From Desulfothermus okinawensis JCM 13304 (lineage in GTDB: Bacteria > Desulfobacterota > Desulfovibrionia > Desulfovibrionales > Desulfothermaceae), in NCBI GenBank assembly GCA_001311565.1, contig BBBM01000012.1, forward strand, positions 1 to 64,000: a stretch of DNA of 64,000 bases, in the 5' to 3' direction. This document shows positions 10,107 to 20,452 of the stretch, in pieces; position 1 is the first letter of the stretch, and every line of letters starts with the position of its first letter. A program made the position numbers and the translations under genes. The notes beneath the pieces are model-generated. The model saw only the letters and a program-made list of their open reading frames with translations, searched no databases and was not told where the DNA came from.

Positions 10107-10799
10107 ATGGCAACTAAAAGGAAAAAAAAGATTGTAAAGACATCCAGCGATGTTTTGAAAATACTTTGCGATTCTATAAAAGATACCCTTTCAAAGGCAA
10201 CTCTTTCTGATGTCAATTATTCCAGAACCTTTATAAAGACCAACAGGACTTGTATTAGACCGGATATAGGATGCTTTGTATTATTTGACGGAGGTTTTAC
10301 AGGATTGGTTGCCATGAATTTTACCGCAGAAGCAGCTCTAGAGCTCTATAAAAAAATACAATACCTGCATGGGTATGCCTGAAGATGAACTCTCAACCCA
10401 CCATACTTCGTCATATGTTGCAGATACCATTGGAGAGCTCATGAACCAGTGTATGGGACAATTTCAGATCTCATTGAAAAAGAAATTAGGCATAGGGGTA
10501 AACCAGAATCAACCTAAAATGGTGGCTTTAAATCAGGCAATGAGAATTTCTTTAGAAACTGAGATAGATCACCCCCAGTTTATGCGTGTTGAATTCAGGA
10601 CAATGGAAAATAAATTGTTTTACCTTGAGACAACAATAGAAAAAGTGGATTTTATAATGGAAGAGTCACCGGGTGTTGTTAAAAATAAAGACATTAATGT
10701 GGATGAACTTATAGAAAATCAAAAAAAAGAAGACAATGGGCCAGTGAGCAGAAGTCAAAACAAGTCGATGAAGAGTTCATGAAGAAACTTGGACTCTAA
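10107..10799 (+). CDS. DUF3334-family, CheX-like protein
   Basis: The repaired protein is 230 residues. The blocks RPDIGCFVLFDGGFTGLV, ALELYKKYNTCMGMPEDEL, ADTIGELMNQCMGQ and NQNQPKMVALNQ agree with my memory of DUF3334 proteins, which resemble CheX/CheC-like chemotaxis phosphatase folds. Function is not established for the family. One surplus base lies near 10351. A missing base near 10740 (GGGCC for GGGCCC) moves the reading to a natural tail EEFMKKLGL. No catalytic ExxN pair is obvious. The neighbours are a PilZ protein and the small [2Fe-2S] protein. Confidence 0.7.
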
Positions 10800-10820
10800 A
10801 ATATAATTAAGGAGGAAATT

Positions 10821-11036
10821 GTGGAAACTCAGATATGTTATTGCTTTGGGTATACAGATAAAGATATTGAAAAGGATGTAATTGAAAACAAAGGACAATC
10901 CAAAATATTGGAAAAGATTCAAATGGAGAAATCAAAGGGAAATTGTAATTGTAAAGAGTTAAATCCAAAGGGCAGGTGATGTATAAAAGATATTCGCCAG
11001 GTGGTGAATGAGACTTTAAAAAAAATACCAATTTAA
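10821..11036 (+). CDS. CopZ/BFD-like [2Fe-2S] protein with in-frame TGA, candidate selenoprotein
   Basis: A GTG start with a strong AAGGAGG six bases upstream opens a frame with CYCFGYTDKDI, then NCNCKELNPKGR, then TGA, then CIKDIRQVVNET. This is the C-terminal BFD-like module of copper-chaperone CopZ proteins, whose family pattern is CxCFG...CxC...NPSGRCCLGDV. The TGA (10977-10979) stands exactly where the family has the first Cys of GRCC, and the frame continues unbroken on both sides. That suggests selenocysteine. A seven-pair hairpin with an AGGU loop follows (see the SECIS entry). The end is TAA at 11034-11036 (71 codons). If the A8 run at 11018-11025 holds a surplus base, the end is TAG at 11068-11070 (82 codons). 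A point error TGC to TGA is the main alternative. Confidence 0.62.
10977..11009 (+). promoter_or_regulatory. Candidate bacterial SECIS element
   Basis: TGA at 10977-10979 is followed after 12 bases by ATTCGCC (10992-10998), loop AGGT (10999-11002) and GGTGAAT (11003-11009). This gives a seven-pair stem with one G-U pair. The loop begins 19 bases after the TGA. In E. coli fdhF the corresponding SelB-binding loop AGGUCU starts 17 bases after the UGA, so spacing and loop sequence both fit. The structure lies inside the coding frame, as bacterial SECIS elements do. Confidence 0.55.
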
Positions 11037-11086
11037 ACCTAAAAGTGTAATTCCTTCTATTAATAATTAGAGAGGAGATTTAAGTC

Positions 11087-12331
11087 ATGGACATGTTTCA
11101 TATATTCCTTGGGTTGTCTGTTCTAGCAGGTTTTTTTAATGGCCTTTAATTTGGGTGCAAATGACGTGGCTAACGCAATGGCATCTGCAGTAGGGGCCAG
11201 GGCAATTTCCGTGAAACAGGCAATTTTTATTGCAGGGATCTTAAATTTTGTTGGTGCAGTATTTTTTTGGCTCCCATGTTACAGCCACAATAAGTAAGGG
11301 AATAATAAATCCAGGGTTTATAAGTGATCCAAAAATATTTATGCTGGGGATGTTTGCATCTCTAATATCAGCAGCCCTATGGGTATTTATTGCTACTTTA
11401 ACTGCCCTTCCTGTTTCGTCCACACATTCTATAATAGGGAGTATCCTTGGGTTTGGGATTGTTGCAGGTGGACCAAATGTAGTAAATTGGAAGGTTTTGG
11501 GAGGAGTGGTACTCTCCTGGATCATTTCCCCTTTTTTTTGCTGCTACAATATCATTCATTGTTTTTACCCTTATTAGAAGAAATATTTTAATGAGAAAGC
11601 AGTTTATAAAACACACTATCTTTTGGGTGCCAATATGGATTGTACTCACCTGCGCCCTTGTTATTCTCTCATTTTTTTTATAAAACCCCCTTTGGAAAAA
11701 AAAATTGGGACTTCCATTTAGTGTTAGTATTTCTCTCGTCTTATTGCTTGGACTGGTTATATATCTACTTAGTAGAAGATGGGTTTCTAATTTTGTTAAA
11801 AATGTGGAACAAGGGGCACACTCTGTAGAAGAAGTCTTCAGGAAGATACAGATAGGAACTTCCTGTTATGTTGCAATGTCTCAAGGGGCCAATGATGTTG
11901 CAAATGCAATCGGGCCAGTTGTTGCTGTATATTCTATAGCTAAATACCACGCAATATTGGCAAAGGTAGAAATTCCTACCTTTTTCCTGGCATTAGGAGG
12001 ACTTGGGATTGCAACAGGTATCATGTTATTTGGGAAAAAGGTAATTTCAACAGTGGGGGAAAAAATAACCACCCTCACTAATACACGGGGGTTTGCTGTT
12101 GACTTTGGAACTGCCACAACAGTATTACTGGCATCAAATATGGGACTTCCAGTCTCCACCACTCATTCAGCTGTGGGGGGTGTTGTTGGCGTGGGGGTGG
12201 CCCGGGGATTTAGTGCTGTTGATTTTGGAGTTTTGATAAAAATAATAATATACTGGGTGCTTACAGTACCAATTGCAGCCTTTACCAGTATATTCATATT
12301 TCAATTTTTAAGGTGGACTTTACTTGGATAA
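11087..12331 (+). CDS. PiT-family inorganic phosphate transporter
   Basis: A cation-coupled phosphate permease with about ten membrane helices in two homologous halves. The duplicated signature is present: GANDVANAMASAVGARA near the N-terminus and SQGANDVANAIGPVVAVYS in the second half. Each half also has an SSTHS/STTHS motif (LPVSSTHSIIG, LPVSTTHSAVGG). The repaired length is about 412 residues. Five or six surplus bases lie near 11135, 11265, 11532, 11672 and 11696-11704. The exact repair at the last site (A9 or the neighbouring C5) is uncertain. It is followed by its usual partner, DUF47. Confidence 0.92.
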
Positions 12332-12428
12332 GGATCACATAAATTTTTAGTTGAAAAATATTTAAAAATTAATAACATAAAAGTTTCCCATGTGTATGTG
12401 AAAAAAATAAATAAGGAGATATAGCGCG

Positions 12429-13110
12429 ATGTTAAAAAAAACTTCCATTTTTTTGGTTTGGTTACTCCAAGATCTCCAATGAATGGTCTTGTGGAGCATT
12501 ATGAAAAAAATAATTGAGGGAGTCTCCATTATAAGGGAGGCTTTGGAATGCTATATTTCAGGGTCAGGAGTATGCCGTGAATTTAAGGAGCTTACAGCTG
12601 AAGTGGATGCAATAGAAGAACATGCAGATAAGATTAAGAGGAATATAAGGAACCATTTGCCCAGGCGCCTTTTTATGCCTGTAGATAAGACCCTTTTTTT
12701 TGAATTACACCAGGGGGCAGGACAATATATTGGACTATGCGCAGGAAGCATTGCACTGGCTGGGTATGCGTAAAATGACCATTCCAGATAAAAAAACAAA
12801 AGCCCCTGGTAGATCTTGTGGAGGAGGTTACCTATGTTGTTGAATTGGTTGGTCCTGCTGAAGAAAACCATAGGATTGGTTCACGGGGAACATATAGATA
12901 GACTTGGCTGCAAAGAGCTCTATCGAAAAATCAGACGTGAAAGGCAGAAGATTATGAAAATGCAACGTGCCCTGGTCGCAGAGGTCTACAATTCAGATAT
13001 GGATTTCAAGGACATTTATCAGTTGATCCATTTTGTGGGATGTCTAAATGATACTGTAAAAAAACTGTGAGACCTGTGCAGATACCCTTAGGGCAATGAT
13101 TGCAAGATAA
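12429..13110 (+). CDS. DUF47 (PhoU-like) phosphate transport accessory protein
   Basis: PiT transporters are commonly paired with an all-helical DUF47 protein that regulates uptake, a family relative of PhoU. The repaired protein is 224 residues. It begins MLKKLPFFGLVTPRSPMNG and carries the helical motifs AIEEHADKIKRNIRNHLP, QDNILDYAQEALHWL and AEVYNSDMDFKDIYQLIH. Seven surplus bases must be removed, including one in a G5 run (12714-12718) and one in a G4 run (12886-12889). Inflation is therefore not limited to A/T. A T8 run at 12694-12701 is correct as it stands. Confidence 0.85.
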
Positions 13111-13111
13111 A

Positions 13112-13666
13112 ATGCAAGAAAAGATTACAGAGAAACAAGCAATTGATCTTTTAAGAAGATATGCTTCAGATGAACATGCGTATAAAAAGGTCATGGAGCA
13201 TTCAGTGCGAGTAAAAAAATATAGTCCTAAAACTCGTTGATGGAATTACAAAGGGAGTTGATTTAGATTTTTTTAAAAACCGCTGCTCTCCTCCATGATA
13301 TTGGCAGATTCAAGTACCCTCCTGGATCTAAAGATTCAATAAAACATGGTATATATGGTGGAGAAATTTTAAAAAAAACATGGTCTTTACAAACATGCCA
13401 GGGTCTGTGAAACACACATTGGTGTTGGCATAACCAAGGACGATATCCTCGCCCAAAATCTACCCCTTCCTTTAAGAGATTTTGTCCCTGAGAGTGTTGA
13501 AGAAATTTTAATTGCCTATAGCGACAATTTGGACTCTCCTGGTATCTCAAGCGAAAGGGATGTTGAAGAGCGATTTGCCAGAGAGGTTGGTGAAGGGTAT
13601 AGAAATAGGGTGCAGCTCTTCCACAAAAAGGTCCATGAGATACTGGAGAAATTAAAGACATATTAG
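13112..13666 (+). CDS. HDIG-domain phosphohydrolase, TIGR00295-like
   Basis: The repaired protein is 183 residues. HD-domain metal ligands are visible in VMEHSVRV, TAALLHDIGR, KHGIYGGE and ETHIGVGITKDD, with SDNLDSPG near the end. The layout (short HD protein with LLHDIGR, ETHIG, and RDFVPESVEE before a late Asp) matches the TIGR00295 family. Its substrate is unknown. Three surplus bases lie near 13218, 13270 and 13376. It starts two bases after the DUF47 stop, so it is probably co-transcribed. Its TAG stop lies inside a dispersed palindrome that may act as terminator. Confidence 0.78.
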
Positions 13667-13700
13667 CCTAAGTTTATCTTTTTTTATAAACATGGGCTAA
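13663..13700. repeat. Dispersed palindrome, copy 1
   Basis: TTAGCCtAAGTTTAT and its near-complement ATAAACaTGGGCTAA flank a T-rich loop. The same half-site recurs at 13742, 18695, 37472 and 48720. Here it sits between converging genes and could terminate both. Confidence 0.6.
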
Positions 13701-13741
13701 TATGGAAAATTTAAAAAATAAATTAAAATTATAACAATATG

Positions 13742-13771
13742 TTACCCCAAGTTTTCACACACTTGGGTTAT
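13742..13771. repeat. Dispersed palindrome, copy 2
   Basis: TTACCCCAAGT and ACTTGGGTTATAA form an imperfect inverted repeat around a short loop, 41 bases after copy 1. The core CCCAAG/CTTGGG is shared with the other copies. Confidence 0.5.
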
Positions 13772-13807
13772 AAGATGAAAATAGGGAAACAAATTTAAAG
13801 AAGTTGA

Positions 13808-14785
13808 CTACCAGACAGGTGTCAGGACGTCTTTGTTATTTTTCTGATCCTCAATAAAGTTTTCAAAAAACAGTTTGTAGAATTTTCCAGGCTTACCATC
13901 TCCAACATCCTTACCCTCAAAATTTGTAATAGGCAAAACATCCATTGTGGTTCCAAAGACTAAAATTTCTTTTGCCCCTTCTAAGTCTTTTGGATAAAGA
14001 TCGCAGGTTTTAGCACCCTTTAGAATTCCTTCTGCTACCATCTCCTTGGCAAAATCAATGGCCCTTAGGATAGTTGTGCCCCTTAAGATATTATTAAAGG
14101 AAGGGGTTAAAAATTTTTCATCCTCTGTGATTATGGCAAAATTTTCAGTTGCCCCTTCCCCTATTTGCCCTTGCTCAGTTAAATTAATTACATAATCCAC
14201 ACCATAGTGGTAACACTCCATTTTCATTAGTACATTTTGTAGGTAATTGCACGATTTTATGGTGGCAAAAAGGAATCCTTTGAAACCACTTTACTTATTT
14301 TAAGGGAACATCCAGTTTCCCTTTTTCTTGCTTCTGTTGGCTCCATTTTGGTTACCACCACATAGAGTTGCGGGTTTATGGATTTTTCAGGTTTTGGAGA
14401 AAAGTCCCCTGGTCCCCTTGATATGTACAACCTTATGATACAATTTTTTTTCACCACTGGCCCTAATGGTCTTAATTGCTATGTTTTTTTTATTTCTTCA
14501 AAAGAAAAAGGAGGCCTTAGGTTGATTTTTTTTGAGAGAATTTTTGAGTCTATCAATATGGGCATCCAGTTGGTATATATTACCATCCACACATTTAAAT
14601 GCTTCAAACACTCCATCTCCCCTGTGCACCATGTGATCGTCTATGGGAATTAACATTAACTTGGGATCTAGAATTATACCTCCAAACCAGGAAGAATACA
14701 TTGCCAGGTAAGCTTCTTGATGGGGAAATAGACTATCTTTTAATTTTCTAATGGTATCATTAAAACTCAAGATAGGGACTTCCAT
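13808..14785 (-). CDS. Class IV (branched-chain type) aminotransferase
   Basis: A PLP enzyme of fold type IV, the group including IlvE, D-amino-acid aminotransferase and aminodeoxychorismate lyase. HRGDGVFEAFKCVDG is the N-terminal substrate-site motif. IRLYISRGPGDFSP, ATIKSCNYLQNVLMK with the Schiff-base Lys region, EGATENFAIITED and RGTTILRAIDFA follow in order. About 324 residues. Lesions lie near 14527, 14486, 14451 and 14270. The one at 14270 looks like a missing base. The exact amino donor cannot be told. It is separated by only 20 bases from the HD-GYP gene downstream of it. Confidence 0.82.
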
Positions 14786-14805
14786 TAATTTGTCCTCCTT
14801 CTTAG

Positions 14806-16020
14806 TCAGAATACCTCTTTTTTTGCCATATTAATTACTTCGATATTTTCAAAAAAAAATATCCACCAACTGTGGGTCGAATTGTTTTGCCCTTTGGTTT
14901 GCAATCTCTTCTATGACCTTTTCTTCTGGCCACTCATCTTTATAACACCTTTTTGAGGAGAGTGCGTCATATACATCTGCCAGAGATACTATTCTTCCCC
15001 ATATGGAAATTTCGTCCCCTTTTTTTGGTCCTAATTTTACTATTTTTCCATTCTTTTCCTGGATTTTCCCTGGATAACCTCTTCCATCCCAACGTTCATG
15101 GTGTTCCAAGGCAATTAATCTGGCTATTTTTTTCAATTTCAGAAGTGGGATTTTCAAATAATCTAGCACCAATATATGTATGAGATTTTATTTGCTCGTA
15201 TTCGTCATCTGTAAGTCTGGATTCTTTTTTTTAATATGGTATCTGATATTGCCACCTTGCCAACATCGTGCAGCATGGCTGCAATTCGAAGCATGTCTTT
15301 ATTTCTATCAATCTTTCTCTCAGGGATATTGTTTTTGTATGCCCAGGCTTCATATATTATTGCAGAGTATTCTCCAACACGGTTTACGTGGGTACCTGTC
15401 TCTTTGGGATCTCTTAATTCAGCCATTTTAATCATTCTAAGGACTATGGTTCTGAATAAATTTGCCCTCTCAAGGGCAATGGATGCACACTCACCCAAAA
15501 AGTTGGTTATTGGCACAAATTCAGGATTAAAGGGAATAGGGTTTCCAGTTGAAGGATCTTTAGCATTGATTAGCTGTAACACCCCTAAAACTTCTTTTTT
15601 TTGCTGAGGAGTGGGACTGTTAGCATTGACTTGGTCCTGTAGTTGGATCTTTTGTCCACATCCTTATTAAATTTATAGGGCAGGTCAGTTGGTATTGCAT
15701 AAACATCATCTATATTCAGGGATTTTTTTTGTCTTTGCCACATATCCAGCAATGGAGGTTTTATCTATGGGAAATGAAAAAGTTTCATAGATTAGCTTTT
15801 TGTGTGCAGAGAGATTTTTTTTCAATTGTGTCGTTTTGTGCATATTTTAAATGGAGGAGGTTGGATTCTTTTTTTATATATGGAACCTGCATCTGCATTG
15901 GTTAGACGTCTTGCCTCGGACAGGATTTTTTTCCAGAAGAAAGTCCACGTCCTGTATCTGGGCCAGTAAATTTATAGTGGACAACATCTCCTGGCAGTAT
16001 TTATTTAATAAATGATCCAT
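14806..16020 (-). CDS. GAF + HD-GYP c-di-GMP phosphodiesterase-like protein
   Basis: The N-terminal half (from [19 protein letters not shown]) is a GAF domain with DADAGSIY-like and LLSKKKEVLGVLQLIN segments. The C-terminal half is HD-GYP: MAELRDPKETGTHVNRV, AAMLHDVGKVAISD (HD), HHERWDGRGYPG (the GYP signature) and ADVYDALSSKRCYK. HD-GYP domains hydrolyse c-di-GMP, and the GAF probably senses a small ligand. About 400 residues after many run corrections (for example 14850, 15231, 15594, 15721, 15812). The stop overlaps nothing, but the start overlaps the end of the radical SAM gene. Confidence 0.88.
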
Positions 16021-17287
16021 TCATAACCCTCCGGGATATCTTGACAGTTTTTTTTAGCCCATTCTTTTTGTTTTTCAAACTCTCCAAATATAAGTCCCCT
16101 TGGGATAGCGTACTTTATGAATTGATAATAGGGATTGATGTCTCCAGTCATACACTTACCAAAAGGCGTACCAGGAAGAGGCATAAATGTGTGAGCGTGT
16201 ATTTTAGCGCCAATTTTTGTGAGTTCATTCATTACTTTAATGCTATCCTCTATATCCTTTTGTTTCTCTCCTGGCAATCCAAAAATAAAATCTATTTTAG
16301 GGATTAAGTTGTTTTTTTATACACAATTTTGTTGCTTTAAACACGTCCAATACAGTATGTCCCCTATGGCATAAATCAAGGATTCGTTCACTTCCAGACT
16401 GACATCCAATAACCAGATTATTGTTATTTGCATATTTTTTTTACAAGATAAATTGTATCTTCATTAACATGCTCTGGCCTCACCTCTGATGGAAAACTTC
16501 CAAAAAAAAATTCTACCATTTTCTTTAATTATGGATCTCACACCTTTTAGGAGTTCTTCTAATATGTTAAAATTAATATCCCTGCCACTTAAGGAACCAT
16601 ATGAAAATGCATTTGGTGTTATAAATCTAATGTCTCTCATCCCCCTCTTATACAGTGTTTCGACTATGGTTAACACTGAGTCTATAGACCTATGCCTTGG
16701 TGTTTTGCCAAACATATAGGATGTCTCACAGAAAAAGCATCCAAATGGACATCCTCTTGTTATCTCTATTGGTCCATATTTTTTAAAAGTTACACTAAAC
16801 GGAAAGAATTCATCAAGGTCTATAGCCGGCCTTTTACCAGTAAATTTTATCCCTTCATTGGACCTATAGTAAATGGATTTTATCTTATTTAGAGGCTTTT
16901 TATTTTCCAGCCACTCTATAATGTCTGTGATTACTTCTTCTCCCTCTCCCCTTGCAACTATATCAAACCCCAGGTTGATACAGGATAGTGGATCCCCACT
17001 GGCATGGGGGCCACCTGCAATAAAAAAATATTTGTGGCCAGGAATACTTGATTTGTTTGATTAATTTGTCTATTTCCCCAAACTGAGACGTAAAAAAAAG
17101 AAATTGCAATGGCTATTTTTTCGTATTTCTCCACTACCTTGCAAAGAATAGGTGGGAGATCTTTAGGATTTGATAGTAAGATATCTGTTTGGTGCAAGAA
17201 TCCCTTTGTTTCTATTGCACCAAGTAGTGCATTGATAGAATATTTGTTGTTCTTTTCAAATACAAAGATTAGTGCTGGTCTTTTCAT
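16005..17287 (-). CDS. B12-binding domain/radical SAM protein
   Basis: The N-terminal third looks like a cobalamin-binding Rossmann domain ([28 protein letters not shown]). The radical SAM core has GCPFGCFFC, the Cx3Cx2C iron-sulfur motif, then [15 protein letters not shown] and [12 protein letters not shown]. About 425 residues. The arrangement resembles the TIGR04013 (MJ_1487-like) group, whose reaction is not known to me. Lesions lie near 16048, 16312, 16436, 16502, 17026 and 17093. It is divergent from cyuA. Confidence 0.78.
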
Positions 17288-17375
17288 TTTTAGAATTCTT
17301 TGTGTGTGTATTAGATGAGATGAATAATATAAATATAAGGTTTAATATACAAGTTTTTTTAAGGGGTATTTTTTT

Positions 17376-18633
17376 ATGTTTACCATTGGGGAATTTTTAC
17401 AGAGCGAGGTAAAACCTGCCCTGGGGTGTACAGAGCCAGTATGTATAGCCTTAACATGTGCCTACGCTGCTTCTTTAATCCCAGAAAGAATTGTTGATGA
17501 GATTGAACTTACCCTATCTCCTGGTCTTTACAAAAATGGACATGGGGTCTTTTTACCAGGAGCCCCTGGGGAAAGGGGGGTTTTAATGGCAGCAGCCATT
17601 GGAGCTGTGGCTGGTGATCCAAAAAGGGATATGGAGGTTCTCTCATCTATATCTAAAAAAGATATTTTAGGGGCAAAGAAATTGATATTGGATAACAAGG
17701 TAAAGATCTCCATAGATTACAGTCGAATGGGTATATACTGCAAGGCAAAGATTACAGGTGGTGATAATGTATCAGAAGGGGTTATTGCTGGGCTTCACAA
17801 TAAGTTGATCTCTCTTAAATTAAATGGACAGGAGATGGTAGATGGAAAAGACGAAATTGAGGGAAATAAAAACCATCCAAAATCCAGTATGACTTTGGAT
17901 GGTTCAAATATTGTTGAACAGATAAAAAGACTCCCTTGTGATGATCTATTTTTGCTTTTAGATGATTTAACTTACGAGGATCTGGAATTTTTAAAAAAAA
18001 GGTGTTGAGATGAATGTAACACTTGCCATGGAAGGATTAAGAGGGAAATGGGGCTATGGTGTTGCAAGCACATTGGGTGATGGGAATAGTTCCAAAAAGA
18101 ATATGCAAATAGGTACTGAGATCAAAAAATTTGTTGTTGCAGCCGTGGATGCAAGGATGGGAGGGTGTGATTATCCAGCTATGAGTTCAGCTGGGAGTGG
18201 TAATAATGGGATAGTGGCAACTATACCCATCTGGGTCGTTAAGTCTAATATGCAGATTCCAGAAGAAGATTACCTGAAGGCCGTGTGCCTGTCCCATCTA
18301 TTCACTTCAAAACTAAAATCCCACATGGGAAGAATTACCCCTGTTTGTAGTTGTGGGCTCTCGGCTGGTGGAGGTGTTGCGGGATCTATTGCTTATATTA
18401 TGACCAAAGATAGGGAAATTTCTAAAAAGGCTGTTAACAATCATTTGGCATCCTTCTTTGGTGTATTATGCGATGGAGCTAAGCCTGGTTGTTCAATTAA
18501 GGTACTTATTGCAATATCAAGTGTGCTTGACTCAATTGACCTGGCAAGAAGGGGTGTATCCATATCCAACCAAGATGGCATTTGTGGGGAAAATTTAGAT
18601 GAGACCTTAAAAAAATATAGAAATGCTCTCTAA
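17376..18633 (+). CDS. L-cysteine desulfidase / Fe-S serine-dehydratase-like protein
   Basis: This family (CyuA, UPF0597) degrades L-cysteine to pyruvate, ammonia and sulfide with an oxygen-labile [4Fe-4S] cluster. ALGCTEPVCIAL near the N-terminus, CSCGLSAGGGVAGSIA and CDGAKPGCSIKV carry the conserved cysteines. One surplus base in the A8 run at 17994-18001 splits a 418-residue protein in two. The repaired protein is full length. It stands alone between a divergent radical SAM gene and a palindrome. Some relatives act on serine, so the substrate is inferred. Confidence 0.83.
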
Positions 18634-18694
18634 GAATGCATATGTTGATATGGATAGACAGATATTAAATATAATTTCCAGATAAATAAGACTT

Positions 18695-18732
18695 CTTAGC
18701 CCGAGTTTATCAAACTGATAAACTTGGGCTAA
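18695..18732. repeat. Dispersed palindrome, copy 3 (best conserved)
   Basis: TTAGCCCGAGTTTATC and GATAAACTTGGGCTAA form a 16-pair stem (one G-T) with loop AAACT. It lies between converging cyuA and a chemoreceptor gene. Confidence 0.65.
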
Positions 18733-18753
18733 ATAAGGAAGCCTGTAACTTAG

Positions 18754-20310
18754 TTACTTATTATCTTCAATCTCCATGCTGGCGATGATCTCATTTAATT
18801 GCTGAACCAGCATGTTTAATTGTTCTGTGGAACTGGCAGTTCTATTCATAATTTCAGTGGTATCCCTGGAGATATTATTTACTTCCTCTGTGGACCTGGT
18901 AATCTGCTCAGAGGCTGCAGACTGCTCTTCTGCTGCAGTGGCTATCGAGCGTATCTGATCCATGGATTCTGTTGATAGGTCCACCATTTCCTGGAGGAGT
19001 TTTTTTTGGCATCATAGCTTAGTTGCATATTCTCTTCAATGGCCTTTGCAACATCCCTTGTACTCATCATGTTGGTCTTGGCACTATTTTGAATTGTGTG
19101 GATATACTGTTCAACATCTTTTGTGGCTACCATGGTCTTTTCAGCAAGCTTTCTCACCTCGTCTGCCACTACAGCAAATCCTCTTCCAGCATCTCCAGCC
19201 CTTGCAGCCTCAATGGCTGCATTTAGTGCAAGGAGATTGGTTTGATCTGCAATATCTGAGATGGTATTTATTATCTCGCCAATGCCCTCTGCTTGCTTTT
19301 CCATCTCTTCCATATCTGATTGTAAGGCTCTGGCCTTTTCCTGAATTTGTGAGAGAAGAGATATGGCCTTATCAAGGGCACTTGATCCTTCCTGGGCCTT
19401 TTTTTGCTGAATGTTCAGCGGCTTCAGCTGCCTGAGCTGCATTTTTGGAGACCTCAAGTACAGTTGAGTTCATCTCTTCCATTGCTGCGGCAACTTCGTC
19501 TGTCCTTGCACGGAGCTGTTCCATGGAAGCGTTTACTTCATTTACCTGGCTGAATAGGTCACTACTTGTATTTGATAGTTGTTCGGATAATCCTTTTGTC
19601 TCTATAACCGCCTTTTTAAGGATTTCTGCCTGATGGGCTGTTTTTTTCTTGCTCTTGTTTTAACTCACTTAAATCTGAAAAAACTGCAAATGAACCCATT
19701 AAATTCCCCTGGGGATCATAAAATGGGGCTGCATTTACTTCAGTGAAAACCTTTTTTTCCCTTTCTTCCAGTAACTTCAGTCCTTACTCCAATAATTTTT
19801 TTTCTTTTCTTTATATGCCCTTCCTGTTATAGTGGGATGGTTGGGGTCTCCATAGAAGAATTCCGCTGTACTCATTCCTATAAAGTCCTCAGGTTTTCCG
19901 TCCTGTTCAACAAAGTCTATAATTTCTTGGTTAACATAGAGTATTCTGTTGTCCTTGTCGCAAATGATTGTACAAATGGGCATTTCATCAATTGTTCCTT
20001 GTTTCCATATGTATCTGTCGTATATGTTTTTCAAAAAGAGATTTACCTCTTCCCCAACTCGTCTTAATGTGGGATCCTTTATACCATTTACATTTAATTC
20101 AAAAGAATTTGTTGTAAGCAGTTCCCTTACTGCGTCAGTTAATTCTTCTACTGAGCTAGAAGACCTGGAAGCAAGTACATAACAGATCACAATTGCAATT
20201 AAAAATATCCCCCCTTCTACAATTAAGTTGCCCAGAAAAATCCTGGAACCTATAAAGATCAAGAAACAGAGCCCCAGGACAATCAGAATTTGATTGTTCA
20301 ATTTTTTCAT
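18754..20310 (-). CDS. Methyl-accepting chemotaxis protein with cytoplasmic PAS domain
   Basis: [16 protein letters not shown] opens two closely spaced membrane helices with almost no periplasmic loop. A PAS domain follows ([35 protein letters not shown]). Then comes the MCP signalling domain with the hairpin tip [20 protein letters not shown] and [10 protein letters not shown]. About 515 residues. The lack of a periplasmic sensor suggests Aer-like sensing of redox or another internal signal. At least five frame lesions (near 19000, 19395, 19645, 19755, 19800). The start was chosen at MKKLNN, just before the first helix. The longer frame upstream has no supporting features. Confidence 0.88.
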
Positions 20311-20452
20311 GCGTCCCCCCTTGTAAATTAATTTTTTTTCTGTAATTTTGTATCTGAAGCTTAAACATGGTGAAGGTTGTTTTGTCAACCCTCACAATAG
20401 CTACTTGAAATATATAAAGACAATCGTCAATTTTTTTTAATTAGTTATTTCC

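Noticed and set aside
10740-10799. DUF3334 protein ending with the uncorrected tail NGPVSRSQNKSMKSS
   Set aside because: Restoring one base in GGGCC(C) gives a more natural acidic tail ending KKLGL and the same codon-multiple length after the other correction. The alternative tail has no family support.
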